From Alphaproteobacteria bacterium (GTDB taxonomy: Bacteria > Myxococcota_A > UBA796 > CAJQPC01), in the NCBI GenBank assembly GCA_020632795.1, contig JACKEV010000009.1, positions 372,001 to 436,000 on the forward strand: a stretch of 64,000 nt of DNA. Direction: 5' to 3'. The notes below the pieces were generated by a model that was not told where the DNA came from, ran no database searches, and was given only the letters and a program-made list of their open reading frames with translations. Within the stretch, counting starts at the first letter, position 1. Each line of letters begins with the position of its first letter. Position numbers and translations under genes: made by a program. Shown here in pieces: positions 43,284 through 51,746 of this stretch.

Positions 43284-44213
43284 GTGCCCCTTCGCCTGGA
43301 AGGCCTGGAGGTCGTGCTCACCGGTGGCTTCGCCACCCTCGGGCGCGCCGAGGCGCGGGCCCTGCTCAGCTCGGCCGGCGCCCGGGTCGTCGACAGCGTC
43401 AGCCCGGGCACCGATCTGGTGTTCTACGGCGGCCCGGGGGCGGGAAAGCTGATCGAGGCCGAGGTCCTCGGCGTGCCGGCGTGGTCCGAGCGCGCGATGC
43501 TCGACGCCCTGGGGGTGCTGCCTCCCGTGGAGGTCGAGGGGCCGCTCTCGGACTTCGCGGGCCGCTGGGGGCGCATGGTGGGGGAGCTGCGGGTCGACCC
43601 GCGCGTCCACCTGCTGAACGCCCACCTGGGGCTCCCGGCCTCCGAGGAGGAGCTGGACCGGATCGAGGCCCGGGCGCTGGCGCCGCTGCCGCTTGCGCTC
43701 CGCAACCTCTACCGCCAGGCCAACGGCGCCACCCTGGCCTGGTGCGCCCGGGGCGCGGAGAACCCCGGGCTCCTGAACGGCCCGCTCACCCCGGAGCGGG
43801 TCATGGAGCTGGGCGTGCCGATGGGCGGCTGCGTCTGCCTGCTTCCCCTGGAGGACCTCTTCTCCGACGACACGCCGATCTCCTGGGGCGACGACGCGCC
43901 CACCATCCGGCTGGGGGAGCGCGAGCTCGACGCCAGCCGCTTCCACGCGGCCCTGCGGGTCTTCGACAGCTTCTCCATGCAGCGGGTGATGGCGATCTGG
44001 CTGGAGCGCCGCACGGGCGAGCACGAGGTGGTGATGGGCGACGAGTACGGCGCCCGCTTCACCCACAGCCGCCGCACCGACGTCGAGTGCTACATCAAGG
44101 CCATCCTGGACACCCGCGGCGCGGTGGACGTGCGGCGGGTGATGTTCCAGTCCGACGCGGACGGGCTCGCCCGCGACCGGATCATCTGGCCCCAGCCGCA
44201 CACCCAGTTCTGA
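43284..44213 (+). CDS. BRCT-like domain fused to SMI1/KNR4-like domain
   Basis: 309 residues, GTG start with GGAGGT 5 bases upstream. Residues 1–75 resemble a BRCT domain (LEGLEVVLTGGFATLGRAEARALLSSAGARVVDSVSPGTDLVF, WSERAMLDALG). Residues about 115–300 have the SMI1/KNR4 pattern: LDRIEARALAPLPLALRNLYRQANGATLAW, then VCLLPLEDLFSDD. SMI1-type domains often serve as immunity or adaptor proteins. The combination is not one I know. Its stop lies 4 bases from the convergent Spy-like gene. Confidence 0.65.
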   Translation: MPLRLEGLEVVLTGGFATLGRAEARALLSSAGARVVDSVSPGTDLVFYGGPGAGKLIEAEVLGVPAWSERAMLDALGVLPPVEVEGPLSDFAGRWGRMVGELRVDPRVHLLNAHLGLPASEEELDRIEARALAPLPLALRNLYRQANGATLAWCARGAENPGLLNGPLTPERVMELGVPMGGCVCLLPLEDLFSDDTPISWGDDAPTIRLGERELDASRFHAALRVFDSFSMQRVMAIWLERRTGEHEVVMGDEYGARFTHSRRTDVECYIKAILDTRGAVDVRRVMFQSDADGLARDRIIWPQPHTQF

Positions 44214-44217
44214 GGGC

Positions 44218-44721
44218 TCAGAAGTCCTCGGGCGGCGGGCCGCGGCGCCCGTCGTGCTGGTCGCGCATGGCCTCGTGGCGCTCCTTGGACGCCCGCAGGG
44301 AGGTGGTGAACTCAGCCTGCTGCTCGGGGGTGAGCAGGGCGTAGAAGTCGAGCAGGAGGTCCGCGCGGGCCTGGGCGGCGTCGCGGGCGAGGTCCATCTC
44401 ATCGTCGATGAGGGCCTTGATGGCCTTGCGGCTGGGGTCACCGGACTCCAACTCGGCCAGCATGGCGTCCCGGGTGGCCTCGCGGGACTCCCGGCCGGCC
44501 TCGTGCAGGGCCTTGATCTCGTCGCGCATGGCGTCGGCGGCGGCGGTCTGCTCCTCGGTCAGGTCGAGGGCGCGGATGGCCTCGCCGACGGGGTGGCCGC
44601 GGTGGCCCTCCGGCCCGCCGGGGCCGCCGGGGCCGCCGGGGCCGCCCTTGGCGACGGCGACGCCGCCCAGGCCGAGGCTGGTGACGAGGCTGAGGGCGAT
44701 GATCTTGGCGGTGCGGGTCAT
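44218..44721 (-). CDS. Periplasmic Spy/CpxP-like protein with LTxxQ motifs
   Basis: 167 residues with a cleaved-type signal peptide (MTRTAKIIALSLVTSLGLGGVAVA). A glycine/proline-rich repeat (GGPGGPGGPGGPEG) follows, then two LTxxQ motifs, LTEEQTAAAD and LTPEQQAEF, in a long helical domain typical of Spy and CpxP chaperones. It probably responds to envelope stress. The tail is rich in Arg, Pro and Asp. Confidence 0.75.
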   Translation of the reverse strand: MTRTAKIIALSLVTSLGLGGVAVAKGGPGGPGGPGGPEGHRGHPVGEAIRALDLTEEQTAAADAMRDEIKALHEAGRESREATRDAMLAELESGDPSRKAIKALIDDEMDLARDAAQARADLLLDFYALLTPEQQAEFTTSLRASKERHEAMRDQHDGRRGPPPEDF

Positions 44722-44921
44722 GTCGCTTCTCCTTGTGTGGTGACGTGGCTCGCTGTCCACGCTCTCAAGGTACGCAGCGGGTGTGAGGCGCCCGTTGGCT
44801 GCGCACGAAGGAGCCCGGTCAAGTGTGAAGGATTGTAAACGCGACGGAACCCGGGGGACTGTGCGCGCGCCGAGTACGCTTCCCGGTCGACGCGCCGCCG
44901 AGGCGCCCATACGATCGGAAC

Positions 44922-45986
44922 ATGCTGCTCTTCACCCTCTTCGCATGCGCCTCCCCCTCGGTCTCCCTCGTGGAGGCCCGGGACCTCGGCGTCCTCCCGT
45001 ATCCCCAGGCCGTGCAGGCCCGGGACGGCGGCTACAGCGGCACCTTCCAGGGCCGCTCGGTGTGGCTCTACGGCGACACCATCCTGAATCAGGACGCCGA
45101 GGACGGCTCCCGCTGGCGCCACAACACCTTCTCGTGGACCCGGGACGCGCGCGCGTCGGACGGACTGGACGGCTTCGAGGAGCCCCTGGACGAGGCCGGC
45201 GCCCCCCTGGAGCTGTTCGTCTCCACCGAGGCCGAGGCCGCCTACAACGCCCTGCACGCGGGGGAGGACTGCGCCGAGACGCCCTGCGGCGCCCGCGAGG
45301 TGCTCTGGCCGATGGCGATGGTCGAGGACCCCGCGCGTGACCGGGCCCTGGTCTTCTTCGTGAAGATCCACGGGGAGCCCGGGGCGTGGAACTTCTTCTC
45401 GCGGGGCCACGGCGTGGCGATCTGGGACGACCCCGACGGCCACCCCTGGCGCCCCGAGCCCGGGGTCGACCCCGAGCACCCCACGCTGCTGTTCCCCGGC
45501 GACACCGACAACTACGGCGCCGCCGCCCTGGTGGAGGGCGACCACGTCTACACCTACGCCTGCGACACCGACGGCTGGGGCAAGCCCTGCCGGGTCGGCC
45601 GCGCGCCGCTGGCCACCGTCGAGGTCCGCGAGGACTGGCGCTTCTGGGACGGCGAGGCCTGGAGCGCGGACATCGGGGACGCGGCGGAGGTGTTCGACGG
45701 TGCGTCCCAGATGAGCGTGCAGTGGAACGAGGCCCTGGGGATGTATCTCGCGCTCTATGTGCCCGGCCTCACCGACACCATCACGCTGCGCACCGCGCCC
45801 GCCCCCGAGGGCCCGTGGTCCCGGGAGGTGGCGCTGATGGAGACCCTGCCGGCCGCCGAGGACTGGGTCTACTGCGGCATCGGCCACCCCGAATACGACG
45901 ACGGCGCCAACCTCTACGTCACCTACTACCGGACCACCGAGCCCTGGCACGGGGAGGTGCGCCTGGTGGAGCTGACCCTCGAGTAG
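44922..45986 (+). CDS. DUF4185-like lipoprotein (propeller)
   Basis: 354 residues, lipobox LFAC (Cys9). Repeated GxxxGTFQGRSVWLYGDTILN, NTFSWTRD, MVEDPARDRALVFFVKIHGEPGAWNFFSRGHGVAIW and VYTYACDTDGWGKPCRVGR blades indicate a five-bladed propeller as in DUF4185 and glycoside-hydrolase-like folds. TACGAT at 44910–44915 lies 6 bases before ATG 44922 with no SD. It may bind or cut a surface polysaccharide. Confidence 0.72.
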   Translation: MLLFTLFACASPSVSLVEARDLGVLPYPQAVQARDGGYSGTFQGRSVWLYGDTILNQDAEDGSRWRHNTFSWTRDARASDGLDGFEEPLDEAGAPLELFVSTEAEAAYNALHAGEDCAETPCGAREVLWPMAMVEDPARDRALVFFVKIHGEPGAWNFFSRGHGVAIWDDPDGHPWRPEPGVDPEHPTLLFPGDTDNYGAAALVEGDHVYTYACDTDGWGKPCRVGRAPLATVEVREDWRFWDGEAWSADIGDAAEVFDGASQMSVQWNEALGMYLALYVPGLTDTITLRTAPAPEGPWSREVALMETLPAAEDWVYCGIGHPEYDDGANLYVTYYRTTEPWHGEVRLVELTLE

Positions 45987-47402
45987 TCAGAAGCTGACCC
46001 CGAAGTAGCCGTAGGGGCGCACGGTGGGGATCTCCCCGCCGGCCAGCGGCGCGTTGACGTCCACGCCCACCCCGGCCCGGGGGCCCAGCGGGTTGTCGGC
46101 CTTCACCAGGAAGCCGTCCGCCGACACGCCCAGCGCCCAGGGTGAGCCCGCGCCGAAGACGTCCTCCAGCCCCAGCCGCCAGGAGAGGCCCGGCAGGACG
46201 CCGCCCGCCGAGAGGCGCGTCGACATCGCGGCCCCGGCGCCCTCCAGGTAGAGCCCGGGGGACGGCGAGGGGTTCGCGGTGAGCTGCTTCGCCTCGGCGC
46301 AGGCGTCCACGGTGACCGCGGTCGCCTCGGAGACCGCCTCGCACAGGGTGATGTCGTGGGTCTCGACCGCGTTGACCAGGGAGATCCCGCCCCGGGCGCG
46401 CAGGAAGACGAGGCGGTCCCCGCCGTACCATTCGAAGCGCACCCCGGCGCTGGCGTCGTAGGACAGCAGGGTCAGCGCGGCGGGCAGCTCGCCCTCGGGG
46501 ACCTTGGGGTCGGTGACGATGGGCGTCATGTCGACCGGGTAGGCCTGGAGCTGGCCGAACGCGACGGTGGCCTCGCCGCCGATGGCGTGGTGGCGGGCGT
46601 CGCCGCCCACGAAGCCGAGGCGGATGGCGCGGGCGCGGACGGCGTCCAGTTCGTCGCGGGCAGAGGTCAGCGCGGCCCACCAGGCGTCGGCCTCGGCGCA
46701 GTCCCGGGCGCGCTGGCCCCGTCTGGCCTGCTCGACCTGCTGAACGGCCAGCGCGTACAGCAGCTCGGACACCGTGCGCGAGGCGGTGGTCGAGGCGACC
46801 GCAGCGTCGCGGTCGGGGCCCTCCGGCATGGCCTCGGCGCGGGCGACGGCCTCGGCGCGGGCCTCCTTGTCCTCCCTGGCGCCGCGCTCGATCTCCTGGG
46901 CAGCGACCAGGGCGGCGGTGGCGTCGTCCGGGACCGGAGGCAGATCGGCGGGGCAGACCTCGGCGCGGCGGTCGGCCGGGAGGCTGTCGCCCCAGTCCTC
47001 GGCCTGCTGGATCAGCCACGCGTAGTCGCAGGCGCCGTCGTCGGGGCCGTACAGCCGGCAGACGGCGTTGGCGGAGGTGAGGTTCAGCAGCGCGTCCCAG
47101 CCGTCGTCGGTGTCGGCCAGCCACTCGGTGGCCCGGGTGTCCCCGCCGACGAAGACGGTGGCGGACAGGCCGTCGGCGGGCAGGATGCCCTCGCCGAACC
47201 AGGCGAACTGCCCGTCGCTGGACAGCGGCGCGCTCAGGCCCACGTCCACCCGCAGGCTCTGCCCCGGGCGGGCCGGCAGGTGGACATACCGCGCGGTGAA
47301 GGCGGTCTTCGAGGCGCTGGCGGTGAAGGTGGCTCCGGTGTAGGGGGCCAGGCTCAGCTCCTCGGCGTGGGCCGTCGCGGCCAGGAGGAGCAGGAGGCTC
47401 AT
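45987..47402 (-). CDS. Secreted or outer-membrane-associated hypothetical protein
   Basis: 471 residues with a signal peptide (MSLLLLLAATAHA). The middle (about 150–235) is helical with Ala/Glu-rich sequence and four Cys residues. The C-terminal 200 residues look like outer-membrane beta-barrel strands, with a final FGVSF ending in Phe, as outer-membrane proteins often do. Start ATG 47402 overlaps the upstream stop (ATGA). The convergent DUF4185-like gene ends one base away. Confidence 0.65.
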   Translation of the reverse strand: MSLLLLLAATAHAEELSLAPYTGATFTASASKTAFTARYVHLPARPGQSLRVDVGLSAPLSSDGQFAWFGEGILPADGLSATVFVGGDTRATEWLADTDDGWDALLNLTSANAVCRLYGPDDGACDYAWLIQQAEDWGDSLPADRRAEVCPADLPPVPDDATAALVAAQEIERGAREDKEARAEAVARAEAMPEGPDRDAAVASTTASRTVSELLYALAVQQVEQARRGQRARDCAEADAWWAALTSARDELDAVRARAIRLGFVGGDARHHAIGGEATVAFGQLQAYPVDMTPIVTDPKVPEGELPAALTLLSYDASAGVRFEWYGGDRLVFLRARGGISLVNAVETHDITLCEAVSEATAVTVDACAEAKQLTANPSPSPGLYLEGAGAAMSTRLSAGGVLPGLSWRLGLEDVFGAGSPWALGVSADGFLVKADNPLGPRAGVGVDVNAPLAGGEIPTVRPYGYFGVSF

Positions 47403-47731
47403 CGCTCCAGCCTCTTGAGCAGCGTGCCGTTGGGGTGGGAGACCTCGCCGGTGTCCTGGAACACCTTGACGTCGGGGAGCCGGGTGACCGTGACGCTCCA
47501 GCGCGCGCCCACCGCGAGGTTGCGGTAGCCCCAGCGCAGGTCCGCGTCCACCGACCAGGGGGTGAGCAGCTCGACCTCCCCGGTCCAGGTGAGCTTGTCC
47601 CGGGTCAGCGGGATGAACTCGTCGCGGTCGAAGTGGCCGTTGCGATCGTGATCGACCTGCCACCAGACCACCGGCTCGGAGACCTGCCCGTGCCGGTCGA
47701 GGGTGAACTCGAACTTGAGGCGCGCTCCCAT
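47399..47731 (-). CDS. Small protein with an EF-hand-like calcium loop
   Basis: 110 residues. DHDRNGHFDRDEFI (near residue 30) is a full EF-hand loop with Asp at 1, 3, 9 and 11, and Glu at 12. ATG 47731 has GGAGGAGAGG upstream. No signal peptide is visible. It is coupled to the barrel-like gene downstream, so they may form a calcium-dependent envelope pair. Confidence 0.62.
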   Translation of the reverse strand: MGARLKFEFTLDRHGQVSEPVVWWQVDHDRNGHFDRDEFIPLTRDKLTWTGEVELLTPWSVDADLRWGYRNLAVGARWSVTVTRLPDVKVFQDTGEVSHPNGTLLKRLER

Positions 47732-47800
47732 CCTCTCCTCCTGCCCACGTTCCCACGATCCCATAGCACGGGCGTCGGCCGGATCCTGGCCGTCGAGGGG

Positions 47801-48370
47801 TCAGACAATGCGGAGCTTGTAGGGGTTCTCATTCAGCTTGGCCTTGTCGGCCTTCTCCTTGGCCTTGGCCTGCCACTCCTTGAAGACCTCGTTGTCGGGC
47901 TCGAAGCTGAGGGCGAACTGGATCTGCATCGCGCAGCCGTTGTAGTCCTCGTCACGCCAGCACTGGAGGGCCATACGCCAGTACTTTCCGCCCTTCTCGG
48001 TGCGCGCGGCCAGCTCGGGGTCGGCGGAGGTGGCGGCGGCGTTGCGGGCGTCGCGGCGGCCCTCGTCGCTGAGGCGGGCGGCGCCGGAGGCGTGCTCCTC
48101 GTCGTAGGCGCTGCGGGCGTCCGGATCCTTGAGGGTGCGGTAGGCTTCGTTCACCGCGCGGAAGACCTTGTTGGCCTTGGCGCCGAACGCGGTGTCCCCC
48201 AGCCGGGCGACGCGGTCGGGGTGGAGGCGGCGGGACTCCTGACGGAACGCGGGCTCGATGTCCGCCTGATGACAGCCGGAATCAAGCTGGAGGAGCTGGT
48301 AGTAGGTCAGCTCGTCCAGCAGCTCGTAGATGGTCTCGATCTCGTAGACAGCCTTCATTCGGCGGTTCAT
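47801..48370 (-). CDS. J-domain (DnaJ-like) protein
   Basis: 189 residues. The J domain spans about 20–90 with the HPD motif at 50–52 (SRRLHPDRV) and the helix IV region VNEAYRTLKDPDARSAYDEEHA. The C-terminal half has a TPR-like pair of helices (YWRMALQCWRDEDYNGCAMQIQFALSFEPDNEVFKEW). It lacks the zinc-finger and C-terminal domains of full DnaJ, so it is a DnaK cochaperone of the minimal type. ATG 48358 is an alternative start. Confidence 0.83.
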   Translation of the reverse strand: MNRRMKAVYEIETIYELLDELTYYQLLQLDSGCHQADIEPAFRQESRRLHPDRVARLGDTAFGAKANKVFRAVNEAYRTLKDPDARSAYDEEHASGAARLSDEGRRDARNAAATSADPELAARTEKGGKYWRMALQCWRDEDYNGCAMQIQFALSFEPDNEVFKEWQAKAKEKADKAKLNENPYKLRIV

Positions 48371-48456
48371 GGGGAGTCCTTCCGCGCGGGAGCCAACATG
48401 GATCTCCATTCTACCGCTGGTGCGCGTGGCTGCCCAGCGGGATAGGCGCCCGGGGT

Positions 48457-49803
48457 ATGTCCGCTGATTCTCCCGGGGAGGACTCCTTGTCTGACCGCTC
48501 CGCGACCGCAAAGAAGACCAACCCCCCCCTGCCGACCCTGCTCGACGGCCTCGAAGAGGTCCTGGCCCTGAACAGTCCGCGGGACCCCTCGCTCATCGAG
48601 GCGCTGTACCTCGCGTGGGCCCAGATCGACGAGGAGGCCGGCCCGGAGGACGCCGCCATCGGGCTGATGGACGTGCTGAACAGCCACCCCGGCGTCGCCT
48701 GGGCTGAGGTGGACGAGGGCATCCTGCTGGAGCACATCCTCGACGTGGACGAGGCGCTGTCCGAGCTGGTCATGGCCGATCGGGAGACGACCTGGTTCGG
48801 GGTCCCCGGGGCCGGCGCCGAGGCCCTGGCGCGCGCCGCGGCGGCGCTGGGCCTGGAGCTGAGCGAGGATCCGGAGGCCCCGGGGCGGGCGGTGACCCAG
48901 GTGGGCACCTGGTTCGCGCTGGAGGGGGCGTGGTCGTCGCTGCCCCTCTTCCTGCGCAGCTTCGCGGAGCAGGCCGGCGGCGAGGTGCAGGTCGTGCAGG
49001 CGCGGGCCTGGGCGCTGGTGGGCGAGGACCCCGCGGTGGCCCGGCTGGAGCTGCGCGCCGATCGCCTGGACCTGGGCGGCGGCCAGCGGCGGCTGCCGGT
49101 CAGCGAGGCGGCCGCGCGCCCCCGCGTGCTCACCGACGGGCCGCTCCACCGCGCGGAAGACGTGAAGGCCGCCCTGCGCCCCGCGCTCACCGAAGCGGCG
49201 CTGACCGCGGCGGCGTCGCTGGGCGCGGTGGACGGCGTCCACGCCCGCTTCGTGCTGATCGATCCCTCCGCCGAGCCTGAGGAGGCCCCGGCCCCTGAGC
49301 CCGAGGCGGCCCCGCCCCCCGAGCCCGAGCCCGAGCCGGCGCTGCCCGAGCCCACGATGTCCTCCGCGCAGCTGGTGACCGAGGCCGGCGCGTCGGCGCT
49401 GGACGTCGTCGCCCTGGCCTGGCTCACCGAGCGCATGGCGGTGGCGGGCCGCCTCGATCGCGAGATGCCCCTGCCGGACCTCGACCGCTGGACCCAGCGC
49501 CTGCTCCGCCGCTTCGGGGGCAGCGCGCCCCCGGCGCCCGGCAGCGCGGAGTTCGACGACTGGCAGGCGCAGTGGGAGCGCCTCACCCGCAAGGAGCGCG
49601 CGCAGACCTCCCCCAGCCCCCGGCTGGTGCCGGCGTTCAAGCTGGAGCTGGAGGGCACCTGGGGCCTGACCACCCAGGAGATCGAGGTGCTGCTCGGCCG
49701 CATGGACGAGCGCGCCCCGGCCGCCATCGAGGACACGGTCGCCGCGCTGCGGTCCGCCCTTGAGGCTGTCGGCGCGGGCGCGGAGTTGCGCCTCAGCCGC
49801 TGA
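48457..49803 (+). CDS. Hypothetical protein with acidic/proline linker
   Basis: 448 residues, no signal peptide. The N-terminal half (about 25–265) is a helical and mixed domain with GVPGAGAEALARAAAALGLEL and TWFALEGAWSSLPLFLRSFAEQAGG. A Pro/Glu linker (about 270–295) leads to a C-terminal helical domain of about 150 residues. It is divergent from the J-domain gene and ends 11 bases into the convergent M23 gene. I do not recognise either domain. Confidence 0.6.
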   Translation: MSADSPGEDSLSDRSATAKKTNPPLPTLLDGLEEVLALNSPRDPSLIEALYLAWAQIDEEAGPEDAAIGLMDVLNSHPGVAWAEVDEGILLEHILDVDEALSELVMADRETTWFGVPGAGAEALARAAAALGLELSEDPEAPGRAVTQVGTWFALEGAWSSLPLFLRSFAEQAGGEVQVVQARAWALVGEDPAVARLELRADRLDLGGGQRRLPVSEAAARPRVLTDGPLHRAEDVKAALRPALTEAALTAAASLGAVDGVHARFVLIDPSAEPEEAPAPEPEAAPPPEPEPEPALPEPTMSSAQLVTEAGASALDVVALAWLTERMAVAGRLDREMPLPDLDRWTQRLLRRFGGSAPPAPGSAEFDDWQAQWERLTRKERAQTSPSPRLVPAFKLELEGTWGLTTQEIEVLLGRMDERAPAAIEDTVAALRSALEAVGAGAELRLSR

Positions 49804-51115
49804 GGCGACGGCGGCGCAGCGCGAGCAGGCCGCCCAGCAGCAGTGTGAGCCCCCCAGGCAGCCCGGGGCCGGAGGCGCAGCCGCAGCCTGTCTGCGGGCC
49901 GGCCGGCGTCGGGGTGGGGGTGACAGGGGCCTTGCCGGCCTTCCCGGTCTTGCCCGCCTCGCCCTCCGGTGGGGCCGGGGTGTCGTCGACCGGCGGAGGG
50001 GGCGCCGCGACGGGGCGGATGCGCACCACGTCCGCCGAGATGTGCAGGCTGTCGCCGGTCTCGCCGGTGTTGTCGAACAGCCCGACGTGCTGGTCGGGCC
50101 CGGCGGCGAAGGTGAACGTGCCCAGGGGGATGAAGCCACCGGGGGTCTGGTCGACCCGCACCTCGGTCTCCTCCCCCGCGTGGCGGACCACGTAGCGGAC
50201 CTGCTTGGAGCGGTTCCGGGGGGGGACCGCGTCGACCTCGACCGTGTAGGCGCCGGCCTGCTCGAAGCTCAGCTCGAACCGGGCGAAGTTGCCGGGCTTG
50301 TCCCCGTCGAAGGCGTTGGTCCAGTGGATGCTCCCGCCCTCGCCGAGGCCGTCCTCCACCCGCCAGAACGCGGGCGGGCCGAACCAGCGGGCGCAGGACT
50401 CCCCGTCGTCGACGTCGCGGCCGGCGGCGGGGATGGGGGCGCAGGGCTCGGGCGGGGTGCCGAGCAGGCGCTGGTAGCTGTCGATCAGGGAGCGGTAGGG
50501 CGGCACGTAGAGGCTGCGGCCGTCCACGTTCAGGTTGACGTCGTAGTGGAGGTGGATCGTGGTGGGGACCCGGTTGCCGTCGCTGTCGAAGAAGGCGTTG
50601 GAGACCCGCCCGATGCGCTGGCCCGCCGCGACCTTGTCCCCCCGCTTGACCTGGAGGCTGGCGGGCTCCAGGTGGAGGTAGCGGTGCTGGGTGCCGTTGT
50701 CGGCCACCAGGGTCACCGAGTAGCTGCCGATCCGCACGATGGTGCCGGCCTCGGCGGCGACCGCCCAGTGTGTGTCGCCCTCGCAGGTGGACGGGCGGAT
50801 GTCCTGGCCCTGGTGCCCGGTGCCGGACGGGCACAGGGGCATGTTGAAGCCGCGGGTCTCGCAGTAGTTGTCGTGCCAGGGGTAGCTGTAGTTCTCCGCG
50901 TGGCACTGGCCGCCGGGCGGGCCGTTGAGGCCGCCGTGTCCCCAGACCTGGGAGTTGGGGTAGGCGGGCGCGGCCTCCAGCGGGAAGCGCATGTCCGGCA
51001 CGTAGATCATCTCGTCGGCGCGGCCCTCGCCGCTGCCCTCGACCAGGGCGCCCGGCGGCTCGAAGCTGAAGTCCTGGGCCATCGCCGGCAGGGCGAGCAG
51101 CGTGAGCGCGATCAC
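49793..51115 (-). CDS. M23-type metallopeptidase with MYXO-CTERM-like sorting tail
   Basis: 440 residues with a signal peptide (ALTLLALPAMAQ). The M23 site is visible: GHQGQDIRPSTCEG (HxxxD) and IHLHYDVNL (HxH), between VAAEAGTIVRIGSYSVTLVADNG and RYLHLEPASLQVKRGDKVAAGQRIG. A jelly-roll domain follows. The C-terminus has TGCGCASGPGLPGG, a hydrophobic helix and RRRR, the layout of myxobacterial MYXO-CTERM surface-sorting signals. The enzyme probably cuts peptidoglycan. The GTG start overlaps the upstream stop (GTGA). Confidence 0.82.
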   Translation of the reverse strand: MIALTLLALPAMAQDFSFEPPGALVEGSGEGRADEMIYVPDMRFPLEAAPAYPNSQVWGHGGLNGPPGGQCHAENYSYPWHDNYCETRGFNMPLCPSGTGHQGQDIRPSTCEGDTHWAVAAEAGTIVRIGSYSVTLVADNGTQHRYLHLEPASLQVKRGDKVAAGQRIGRVSNAFFDSDGNRVPTTIHLHYDVNLNVDGRSLYVPPYRSLIDSYQRLLGTPPEPCAPIPAAGRDVDDGESCARWFGPPAFWRVEDGLGEGGSIHWTNAFDGDKPGNFARFELSFEQAGAYTVEVDAVPPRNRSKQVRYVVRHAGEETEVRVDQTPGGFIPLGTFTFAAGPDQHVGLFDNTGETGDSLHISADVVRIRPVAAPPPPVDDTPAPPEGEAGKTGKAGKAPVTPTPTPAGPQTGCGCASGPGLPGGLTLLLGGLLALRRRRLSG

Positions 51116-51684
51116 CGGTCACCTCCCGCGAGGCCCAGGCCCGCCTGGAGCTTGAGGGCGAAGTCGTCGTCCTGGCAGCGGCGGTGCCCCTGGGGGCACT
51201 CGATCTCCAGGTTGTAGGCGACGTTGTAGTCGCTCCAGGTGATGGAGATGATGTCGTGGACCCGGGTGAGCATGGGCTCCTCGGCGGGGCCCATGCGGCG
51301 CAGGTCGGCGGGGGCCATCTCCATCGGGCGGGCCAGGCGCGTGCCCCGGATGAGGACGCCGACGCCGTCCTCGGACATGCTGGCGGCGTACCAGAAGTCG
51401 GTGCCGGTCATCCAAAGGGACTTGAGCAGGGTGTCGTTGTCGGGCAGCAGGACCGGGACGCCGATGGCGGGGAGCTGCGCGCGGACCTCGGCGGGCAGGC
51501 GGTCGGGGTCGATCGCCCTGGTGCGCTGCGCGTCGGCCCAGTCGACCTCCCGCGACGCCCATTCGTCAGGCACGGGCCAGCTCGACTTGGTCGCGCGCTC
51601 CTCGCGCGTGTCGGCGGGGGGCTCCTCCTGGGCGCGGGCGACGCAGCCGGCCAGCAGGAGCAGCGGAAGGAGGCGCTGAGACAT
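51112..51684 (-). CDS. Lipoprotein of unknown function
   Basis: 190 residues, lipobox LAGC (Cys14) after MSQRLLPLLLLAG. The mature part has a WPVPDEWASREVDWADAQ helical start and a beta-rich end (HDIISITWSDYNVAYNLEIEC) with two Cys near the C-terminus. It is coupled to the M23 peptidase and may regulate or anchor it. ATG 51684 is chosen because the signal peptide starts there. Confidence 0.65.
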   Translation of the reverse strand: MSQRLLPLLLLAGCVARAQEEPPADTREERATKSSWPVPDEWASREVDWADAQRTRAIDPDRLPAEVRAQLPAIGVPVLLPDNDTLLKSLWMTGTDFWYAASMSEDGVGVLIRGTRLARPMEMAPADLRRMGPAEEPMLTRVHDIISITWSDYNVAYNLEIECPQGHRRCQDDDFALKLQAGLGLAGGDR

Positions 51685-51746
51685 CGAGTTCTCCGGCATT
51701 CTGGACGACATACCCTACGAAACCGCCGCGGCCTCGCGCAAGGGGA

